A stretch of 12,485 nt of DNA from positions 34,941 through 47,425 of the forward strand of contig NW_004457651.1 in assembly GCF_000313135.1 (NCBI RefSeq), given 5' to 3'. Of the stretch, positions 1-6,862 are shown in pieces. Position 1 is the stretch's first letter. Each line of letters starts with the position of its first letter. The stretch comes from Acanthamoeba castellanii str. Neff (lineage: Eukaryota > Discosea > Longamoebia > Acanthamoebidae). Below the pieces are notes generated by a model. It saw nothing but the letters and a program-made list of their open reading frames with translations. It was not told the DNA's origin and searched no databases. The position numbers were made by a program, and so were the translations under genes.

Positions 1-368
1 TGTCCATGTATTATTACACAGCAGAAGAGAGTATGTGTTGTGGCACTGCTTGCTTGGCATGGAATGAGAATAAAAGAATAAACAAAAGCAAAAGCGGGAC
101 AAACGGAAAAGCAAGAGGAGAAAACACACAGAAAAAAAAAGAAAAGACCGCAGTCACAAAAAAGAAATGCAGTGCGCCAATAAAAATACAAATGTTTCTA
201 AAAAGCTGGCTGGGGACCACATAAAAAGAGCATCGCTGTTGTTGTTGCTTCCCCAACACATATGCATAACAACAACAAGTGGAAGTGTGACAGCAACTCC
301 AGGGCACTGGACTCACCCAGCACAGCACCACCGCCTCCACCACACAAGAGGAGAGATTTTTGCCCTGA
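1..368. other. A/purine-rich leader region, no gene recognised
   Basis: No convincing coding region is visible. Positions about 60-175 are strongly A/purine-rich on the + strand, followed by short CAA/GTT-type triplet runs near 237-277. A 134-codon minus-strand frame (14-418) is cysteine- and leucine-rich, has no recognisable motif and overlaps the F-box relic, so it is not called. The stretch may be the upstream or 5' untranslated part of the F-box relic. CpG is rare here (about 6 in 368 bases) and then absent from 334 to 1045. Confidence 0.4.
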
Positions 369-1112
369 CAAGCAAGAGGAGAAGGTAGTATAGAATGCTG
401 GCTGGAGGATTTGCCCATGGAAATGCATCAACACATTGCAAAGTATTTGGACCCTGTTGAAGTGTTGGTGATGGGCCAGGTGTCAAGAGCCCTTTGCCCT
501 TTCTATGTGCTGGACTGGCACTGTGAGTGCATCTGGCTGTGATGCTTTTCATGTGGCTCAGTGGAGCTGTTTAAATGTGATGGAGTGCTCAAGGAGCCAC
601 TGACAGAGGAAAACAAAGACTTGTCAGATGATTGTTGGAAGCTGTTCTTTGATGAGACTGGGTGGGATTACAGAGGCAAGGGCAAATGGCTGTGTGAGCC
701 TTGCAGCTTAAGTGGTCACATGATATGCAAGAACAAGGAGGACAACTGCCTGCTCTAGCCCAAGGGAAGGATTGAGACTCAGCTGTGTCTCAAGGAGATA
801 CACCAAGGCCCCTTGTTTGTTGAAAGGAAGCTTGTGTGCTAGTGTTGGGAGTGCTGCCCAAAGTTCACACAAAAATGTACAGAATGTGAATATGGGGTCA
901 TGGTCAAATGGACCAACACAACATGCAAGCCCAAGTTTTTAAGGGACAATCTGTGGGCCTACTGCAAGAAGGACATGTTAATGTGTTATCACTGCTCAGA
1001 CAATGGCATGCAAGACTCTTATCTGTGGTACATCAACAATTGGTACGCCATGCAAGATGCCAAATGGGAGGAAGTGAAGGAGGCATGCAAGAGGATGGAC
1101 GCCATCCAGTGA
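369..1112 (+). pseudogene. Decayed F-box / cysteine-rich protein gene with three in-frame stops
   Basis: One reading frame runs from 369 to the final stop at 1110-1112, interrupted only by TGA at 540-542, TAG at 756-758 and TAG at 840-842. The first segment reads like an F-box: around 405-500 it has LEDLPMEMHQHIAKYLDP and then VLVMGQVSRAL, matching the LPxEI..I..YL.P....L..VSR pattern. F-box domains recruit substrates to SCF ubiquitin ligases by binding Skp1. After the first stop the same frame carries repeated CxxC pairs (CFSC, CEPC, CWEC, CTEC, CYHC), suggesting a zinc-binding tail. Frame continuity and the shared cysteine pattern argue for one gene inactivated by point changes rather than four small genes. 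The original start is unclear; the first in-frame ATG (417) lies inside the F-box. An A-rich stretch at about 1149-1162 may be the old 3' end. Introns spanning the stops cannot be excluded. Confidence 0.5.
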
Positions 1113-1362
1113 CAGTGGACAAAGGTGCTCTCACCTGACCATCATTCTTAATTAAAAAAAAAGCACCAAGTGTTGCTACCATTGCTTTATTAGAGCCATT
1201 TGTTCTCTAAGTGAACAGTCCATTGGTCCTTCTGTATCAACTCCCATAGAGCCTCCTGGGGTGTTTGACTGTTATCTCCTTGTAGGCATTTGCGCTTTCA
1301 AGTGAAGGCCTGCCCTGTTCTGTCATGTTGAGGTTTGAAATGACTATCCTCCTGGTCTTCAT

Positions 1363-2007
1363 TCAGCTGTCAAAGAATGATGCCCTCACTACACAGGCTG
1401 CGCTGAAACTTATTGTCATTGGGTGGTGGAGGTGTATCACATCGCCAGGCATGGGACATGCCACTGTGCCTTGATTGTTTGCTGGCATTTTGACCCACAT
1501 AAAGAACTCCTCACTCCCATAGTTCCCCTCTGCTACACTGTTGCTACCTTCTCTGTGCTCAGTGCCCCTGCCCATTCTGCACAGCACCCTCAGAGATCTC
1601 AACCATTCCTCCTCTTCCCTTCCCCTCGTCACTCCTCCACAATCAGCAGCAGAACACATGGAATATGAAGAGGAAGATGGAGAAGGAAACATGTCAAACA
1701 TCTCCTTGTTGGCAATGTGGTAGTGCCTGTTCAAATCATTGTAAAAGTCTGGTTGACCAAAGTCCAAGTACCTTGGTTGGGGATTCCATGCTGCATATCT
1801 CTCTGATGATGTGTGTGGTCCCCTCCTCCTGCCAGCCATGTGTTGGTGACTCATCACATAAGGATCACCTTCTCCTTCTTCTGTTCCTCCCTCACCCAAT
1901 GTGTCACTGTCCACATCCATTCCCTTGCTAGTGCTGGTTGCATGTGATGTGCCTGGTCTAGTTCCACGTGGTCTCTTCCTTGTGCTCTGTGCGTTTGTTG
2001 TTGTCAT
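1363..2007 (-). CDS. Unrecognised protein, low-complexity and disordered N-terminus
   Basis: An uninterrupted minus-strand frame runs 2136-1363. The first plausible ATG is at 2007, giving 214 residues; the longer 257-codon version lacks a better start. The N-terminus is basic and Thr/Ser-rich (STRKRPRGTRPGTS), followed by an acidic patch (DTLGEGGTEEGEGD) and a mid-region rich in aromatic residues (YAAWNPQPRYLDFGQPDFY). No family was recognised and no transmembrane segment or signal peptide is evident. An AATAAA on the minus strand at 1191-1186 lies about 170 nt past the stop and could be its poly(A) signal. It sits in the same CpG-depleted DNA as the F-box relic but has no stop. It could be a real gene, one exon of a larger gene, or a chance open frame in relic DNA. 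Confidence 0.35.
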   Translation of the reverse strand: MTTTNAQSTRKRPRGTRPGTSHATSTSKGMDVDSDTLGEGGTEEGEGDPYVMSHQHMAGRRRGPHTSSERYAAWNPQPRYLDFGQPDFYNDLNRHYHIANKEMFDMFPSPSSSSYSMCSAADCGGVTRGREEEEWLRSLRVLCRMGRGTEHREGSNSVAEGNYGSEEFFMWVKMPANNQGTVACPMPGDVIHLHHPMTISFSAACVVRASFFDS

Positions 2008-2153
2008 TGTCAACACATCATCAAAAACCACCACACATTGGCATGAGTCCAAACATGCCACTCCCCGTCCTGAAGGCAGGTGATACCTCTTGAGGTAAAC
2101 CTGACAATCAAATAGATATTGAAGGAGCCAATACAAATTTATTGTAGACTATG

Positions 2154-2195
2154 AGCCTACTGGTCTGCGCCAGTCCCAGGGCTGGTTAGTAGGCT
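2154..2195. repeat. Imperfect hairpin between the left flank gene and the repeat copy
   Basis: The arms AGCCTACT (2154-2161) and AGTAGGCT (2188-2195) are exact inverted complements. They enclose a second short stem, CCAG (2170-2173) with CTGG (2182-2185). It lies about 25 bp before the left repeat copy. It could be a transcription-termination hairpin or the remnant end of a mobile element; it does not fold as a tRNA cloverleaf. Confidence 0.4.
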
Positions 2196-2220
2196 GATGC
2201 TTGGTTTACCTAGGAAAGCA

Positions 2221-2337
2221 GGAGGAGTGCCACATCAGCAAACAGCACAAAGATGAGAAGATTTCCTCTTCTTTTTCTTTATGATACTTTCCTTTAATAG
2301 TATACTATTTTCCTGATACGAGAAAGGCATAATAACA
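2221..2337 (+). repeat. Direct repeat, left copy (117 bp)
   Basis: This sequence recurs in the same orientation at 10562-10675. Both copies begin GGAGGAGTGCCACATCAGCA, share the pyrimidine-rich block ATTTCCTCTTCTTTTTCTTT, and end GAGAAAGGCATAATAACA. Differences are a few substitutions, a TATATGAGATAC versus TATGATAC variation, and eight extra bases in this copy that build the 14 bp palindrome AATAGTATACTATT (2296-2309). This copy keeps one CpG (GATACGAG) where the other has TpG. It ends four bases before the hydroxylase stop codon, so it must supply the 3' untranslated region of that gene. It has no coding potential; origin unknown. Confidence 0.85.
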
Positions 2338-2341
2338 CCTC

Positions 2342-4078
2342 TCAGGCAAAAACCTTACCGAGGTACCCACGCACATCCTCGCCGACGTATCCCGTATACA
2401 TGTCGGGCCTGATGACCACAAACGCCGCCTCGCCCGCCTCGACCGACGTCTTGTCCGGCACGTTCGAGATGCACGCATACGCCCTGTCCGCTTCCGGCGC
2501 CTTCTCCGGCGCACCAGAAACATCCCACGTGTCAACGAAGCCCGCCCACTTGGCGTCCTTCGGCGGCGCCCACGATCTACCCCGCAGCGACAGCACCAGG
2601 AACTTGCCGTACTTGCGCGCGCTGTAGAGCCGCTGCGGCTCCTCGCCCTCCTCGTGCAGGAACACATCCGGCGCGCGGTGGCCCGGCACGAAGATCCCCT
2701 GCGCCGTCCCGGCGACCAGCGGCGTCACGCCCTCCGGGTACGCGACGCCCATGCCGGTGATGTAGCCCGCGTTCTTCTCGATCATGCCGACATACTCCTT
2801 CGCCGTCTTGACCGTGCTGCGCACCAGCTTCGCCGCCACGTCGATGACGCCGACCGCGCACGCGCGCCTCTCGTCCTCGTAGCTCTGCCACAGCGCCTCC
2901 GTCGCGTGGCCCTGAAGCGCGAGCAACAGCCTCCACGCGAGCGCGAACGCGTCGGCCTGCCCGGTGTTGAGCCCTTGCCCGCCGTTGACGGAGTGGATGT
3001 GCGCGGCGTCGCCGGCCAGCGCGATGCGCCGCTTGGGCGAGAAGTAGGTCCGCGCGACGCGCTCCTTCACCTCGAAGATGGAAAACCATTCCGTGCGCTG
3101 GAAGTCGACGCGATACGGCGCGAGGAACTTGCGGATCTCGGCTTCGATGCGGGGTTGGTCGGCGGCGGAGTTGTCTTCGAGGAGGGTGTAGAAGCGGGCC
3201 ATGCCGCGCTCTCTATGGGAGGAGGGTTAGTAAGTGTTTGAATTCTCGTGCTATCTATATTGTCTTTACTTTTTTGAAAAGAAAGATGGAGAGAACGTAC
3301 CTTGGGATCCACGAAATACGGGCCTGACCAGCAACTTGGAAGGTGATGATCTCCGGGCACACAGGGAAGTCGGTGTCGATGAAGGTGTCGAGGACGTGCC
3401 ACACCATGTTGGGCTTGTCGCCCTCAAAGGGGATGTTGAGGGTGTTGCGGACGAGGGACTTGGCACCATCCGCACCGACAGCGTAGCGGCTGACGATGAC
3501 CTTGTCGGCGAAGGTGGTGCGCACATAGTCCTCGCCGTCGATGGTCACTTCCTCGATGTTGAGGGCCTCATGGCCGTGGTGGCAGGTGATGTCGAGCATC
3601 GAGTGCATGGCGGCCTCTACGTCGGCCTGGCCGATCATGAGGAAGTTGGGCCGCGCCGTGTTCTTCAGCGACACCCACCAGTCATTCTGCCGCGACACAA
3701 AGTTGCCGTCCGAGAAGGTAGAGCTCGCTGCCAAGCACAGTCAGTGTCTGAATTGGGCTCGCGTGGATAAGGGATTACCCACTGTTGCACTTCAGGCCCT
3801 TGGGCTCCAGCTTGTCCAGCACGCCAACGACCTCGAGCGTCTGCTGGCTGCGTGCATTGAGGGCGTCTGCACGGCCGACGGGCAGCGATGTCGGTGCCTT
3901 GTCTGCAATGAAAACCGAGTGGCCTAGCTGGCGCAGCAGCAGGGCAACGGTCAGCCCAGTAGGGCCGGCTAGAGAGTGGAGTCAGTGGTCCTGTTTTGGT
4001 CCGGTTTTGGTGGAGGTTTGCAGCGCCGGGCGTACCTCCAATGATGGTGACGTCCGCATAGATCTCCTTGATGGACAT
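2342..4078 (-). CDS. FAD-dependent aromatic monooxygenase (phenol 2-monooxygenase-like)
   Basis: This is a class A flavoprotein hydroxylase (PheA/TfdB type), which uses NAD(P)H and O2 to put an OH on an aromatic ring. Four exons fit: 4078-4036, 3968-3783, 3727-3301 and 3212-2342, encoding 508 residues; all junctions are GT-AG. The ATG at 4078 follows CCACC and was preferred over an in-frame ATG at 4102. Visible motifs are the dinucleotide fold GAGPTG (residues 14-19, split by intron 1), GRADALNAR (46-54), GADGAKSLVR (161-170) and the second FAD motif GDAAHIH (286-292). The tail from about residue 380 resembles the thioredoxin-like C-terminal domain of phenol hydroxylases and ends naturally. 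Intron 3 has an exact CTAAC branch site. The protein is shorter than many fungal phenol hydroxylases (600+ residues). It diverges from the isocyanide synthase with 421 bp between starts. Substrate is inferred only: an aromatic intermediate of the cluster. Confidence 0.9.
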
Positions 4079-4499
4079 GGTGGAAGAATTCAGAGTGCAC
4101 ACGTATGCTGAGAGTGGGCGTGCAGGACAATGGGTCAGTGGGTGCTGGTAAAAAAGCTGCGAGGTACACAGCAGACAGCAGTGCAGGGGCGCCGAGGGTG
4201 AAGTACGCGACTATGTGTATTGGTGCTAGCACGGATAGGAAAAAGAGGGAAACACGCTGGGACTGACGTCGGCAGGTGCACACCCCGGGAGGCCGTACTG
4301 GGAAAGTTCCGCTGACGTAAGCGAGGAATGTCAAGAATCATAAGGGACATATCGGCGCGTCGGGGTAGAGGTTTTCCGTGTCGATATCTTCTTGTCATCT
4401 TCCCCCGTCTGAGAGCGCTGTGTCTGTCTGGCGTCTGTAGACAAGAACCCACCAGCTTGTGGCTCACCCCGCTTGCAGTCTTTCCCCCGTAACCCAACC
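4079..4499. promoter_or_regulatory. Shared divergent promoter of hydroxylase and isocyanide synthase
   Basis: This 421 bp region lies between two divergent start codons and must hold both promoters. It contains TGACGTC at 4264-4270 and TGACGTAA at 4313-4320, both matching the CRE-type core bound by many fungal bZIP factors. A CCAAT box lies on the minus strand at 4223-4219, about 140 nt upstream of the hydroxylase start. The synthase side is pyrimidine-rich and lacks an obvious TATA box. Shared control of the two genes is inferred from layout. No regulator gene is present in the window. Confidence 0.6.
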
Positions 4500-6500
4500 A
4501 TGCTTCACCCAAATACAAAAATGGTGATCGCAACCCAAACCGCCGACGCCATCCTGTCCGTCGTTGAGTCGTACCGCCTGAAGGCCTCCCCCTTTGACTC
4601 CTCCATAGTCCCCCAGTGCCGGGAAACCATCCTCCCGCTCATCCAGAAGGCCGTCGAAGCGAAAGAGCCCGTCTCCTTCATTCTCCCTGCTTTCCCCTTC
4701 AAGTCGCCCAATAAAGTCGACAAGGTGCTCGGCGTGCTGCCGGACAAGTGTGAGGAAGTTGCGCTGCTGCACCTCCAGGGCTTCTGCAACAACATAAGAG
4801 ACGTCTACGCTCCGGGCGCGGAGCTGACCATCGTGTCCGATGGCATCGTGTATAACGGTACGTCCCCCTTCCCGAAAACCTCGAACTGAATCACACACTA
4901 ACACCCCCCAGACCTCCTCGGCGTGCCCGACGCCACCGTCCATGAGTACGGCGAGCGCCTGCGCCAAATGACCATGGACCTTTCCTGCAACAGCATACAT
5001 TTCGCGCGGCTCTCGATGATGCCGTCGCTGAAAGCCAAGCTGCCGGTCGAGCTGCTCGACTACCACGACACGGCCAGCTACGAGAAGGTGGCGCCGCTGG
5101 TGCGCGACACGTTGATGGCGACGTACGTCGATAAGGGGTACGACGTCAACAGCCACATCGCCCATGACGAGAGCGTCAAGGCCACGTATATGGGCTACCT
5201 CAAGTACCTGTCCCGCGACCTGCGGCAGTCCTCCACCAGTCGGAACGCGTTCAAGCGGGAGGTGTCCAAGGTGTCCAAGAAGATGATCGCGCGCGGACAG
5301 GTGAGCCCAAACGACAACAAAATCCCCTTACCTACCAAGTAACCAAACCACCAAACACCAAGGATCCCCATGCAAACATTCGCCAAACTTTCTCCACCCA
5401 CCAGTGCTACGCCGCCTGCGTCAAAGAGTCCTTCCCGCACTCCGTCCGCCTCTCCATCCACGCCGCCAACTCCGCCACCAAGATCCCCATCGCCGTTATC
5501 CCCAACGTCCAGGACCACCCCATCACGCCCTGGCACAGCGTCATGACGTGCGGGCTGGACGGCATACTGCGGCCCATGACGCGCAAAGAGGTCGCCAAGC
5601 GCTCCGACTTGGAGCCCGTCTACAAGCCGGACGGCCAGCTGTGGTGCTACCGCGAAAAGAGTGCGCTGTACGATGTTTTCACCCGCCAGGGCGCCTTCGT
5701 CGACCACACCTACCCGTGCGGCCTGCTCATCCAGTTCCCGGCCGGCACGCCCTTCAGCGCCGCGGACATGCAGACTGTTCGCAAACTGTCCGACCACAAT
5801 CCCCCCTGTGGTCCTGCGCGGCCTGGACGGCACGACCGACCGGCAAGCCTTCCTGGCCAAGGGCCGGGAGATGGGGCAGATCATGCAGTGGAAGTTCGGC
5901 GAGCTGCTCGAGGTCAAGGACGGCGGCGAGAATACGGCGGGGCTGAACAACGTGCTGTCCGCCGAGCCCATGCCCATGCACTACGACGGCCTGTTCAAGA
6001 TGGTCAACGGCGAGTCGACGCCGCCGCACTACCAGATTTTCACGGCCGTGACGGTGTCGCCGAAGGGCACGGGGCGCACGCTGTTCGCCACGAGTCCTTT
6101 GCTGTTCGCGAACCTCACGGGCGGCTGGACGGTCGACAAGCTGCGGCCCTACAAGTGGCGCGTCGACTCCGAGTCGTTCGACTCGTCGCACTTCGGGCAG
6201 CTGCCGCTCGTCGTCGACCACCCGGAGACGGGCGTCCCGTGCATCCGGTACCACGAGGACTGGCCGCAGGAGCGGACGCGCTTCGAGGAGACGCGCATCA
6301 GCATCGAGGACACGGACAAGGCGACGGACCTGAGCATCCGCACGGCCGTCGAAAAGGCGCTGTACGACTGGCGCGTGTGCCTGCGCATCGGCTGGGAGAA
6401 GGGCGACGTCTTGGTCAACGACAACATCCTGAACATGCACACGCGCGAGGGCTACACATCCAAGTTTTGCCGCGAGCTGTGGCGCCTGCACGTCGACTAG
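4500..6500 (+). CDS. Isocyanide synthase fused to Fe(II)/2-oxoglutarate dioxygenase (DIT1/PvcA + PvcB/TauD)
   Basis: Exons 4500-4857, 4912-5300 and 5405-6500 give about 613 residues if one surplus base is discounted. The N-terminal half (residues ~20-383) is the DIT1/PvcA family: FILPAFPFKSPN (60-71), SDGIVYND (113-120, across intron 1), RLSIH (264-268) and TPWH (290-293). Family members turn an amino acid plus ribulose-5-phosphate into an isonitrile. The C-terminal half (~384-613) is a TauD/PvcB-type oxygenase with HYD (H441, D443) and distal H594 as metal ligands, plus downstream arginines (R605, R609) as candidate 2-oxoglutarate binders. PvcB-type enzymes oxidise the isonitrile, often to a vinyl isocyanide. 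Intron 1 has a CTAAC branch site; the start ATG follows CCAACC. The two halves lie in different frames, offset at the C6 run 5801-5806; five Cs would join them seamlessly. As written, the dioxygenase half is not translated in frame: sequencing error or inactivating insertion. Confidence 0.88.
5801..5806 (+). other. C6 homopolymer at the frame break of the fusion synthase
   Basis: Frame 2 carries the isocyanide synthase up to this point (ending ...LSDHNPP). Frame 3 carries the dioxygenase right after it (VVLRGLDGTTD...). One base too many in the C run explains the offset. No GT...AG pair gives a sensible intron here, because coding similarity is continuous on both sides. Confidence 0.75.
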
Positions 6501-6862
6501 GCTAGGTGCTGATGAGAAGGTGAAAGAAGGGTATAAGGGAAACTGTAGGGAGAGAGGAGGTAACACTAAAACACACCCGATCGCCCCTCCTCTGCTGCCA
6601 TCAGCCACTCCAGCCGTCCGCCTGTCCCTGTCCGATGCCTCACGGCGTTCTTCTCTCCGTGTCTCGCAGATAGGAAGCACGTGGATTCCCTGCTTCACTC
6701 TGCCCTCTTACCGAAGGTCATGCGCCGAGGTTGACTGCGAATTGGCACCCACACACATTCGAGGATGTGCGTTTTATTAATGTGTTTGAAAAAATTACAA
6801 TTTCCTCAAATGATGTTTATTTAAATCAAACGCAACTCGCTATTGGCCAGTTCGTGCGAATT
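6501..6862. other. Convergent intergenic region with a poly(A) signal
   Basis: This 362 bp separates the stops of the synthase (+) and the transporter (-). An AATAAA on the minus strand at 6778-6773 lies about 85 nt past the transporter stop and is its probable poly(A) signal. Positions 6771-6835 are AT-rich and fit a shared termination zone. No AATAAA is seen for the synthase. No further gene is supported; the 86-codon + frame here has no recognisable content. Confidence 0.5.

Noticed and set aside
14..418. 134-codon minus-strand frame at the window start
   Set aside because: Cys/Leu/Phe-rich low-complexity frame with no start context or family signal, overlapping the F-box relic.
369..1112. 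Stop-codon reassignment (TGA/TAG read through) in this organism
   Set aside because: The three intact core genes end at normal TGA, TAG and TAG stops and contain none internally, so the flank stops are better explained as mutations.
2154..2195. tRNA or other structured RNA gene at the hairpin
   Set aside because: No cloverleaf, no anticodon arm and no conserved T-loop; only a simple nested stem.
1..2341. Classical ascomycete RIP as the cause of flank decay
   Set aside because: RIP favours CpA to TpA and lowers GC with excess TpA; the flanks instead show CpG loss with abundant TG/CA and moderate GC.
2654..3770. Long + strand frames (2654-3241 and 3234-3770) opposite the hydroxylase
   Set aside because: They cross recognised introns and oppose the conserved FAD motifs; no recognisable domain.
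2342..4078. Assigning the hydroxylase as a PvcC orthologue
   Set aside because: PvcC belongs to the two-component HpaB-like flavin hydroxylases; this protein has GxGxxG/GADG/GDAAH class A motifs, so only the pathway role could be analogous.
5807..6505. Continuation of the synthase frame past the C6 run as a 230-residue coding tail
   Set aside because: It is Arg/Ala/His-rich shadow sequence typical of GC-rich DNA, whereas the neighbouring frame carries a clear TauD-type dioxygenase with metal ligands.
5754..6698. 314-codon minus-strand open frame opposite the synthase gene
   Set aside because: It is low-complexity Arg/Val/Leu composition opposite a recognised gene; a GC-skew shadow.
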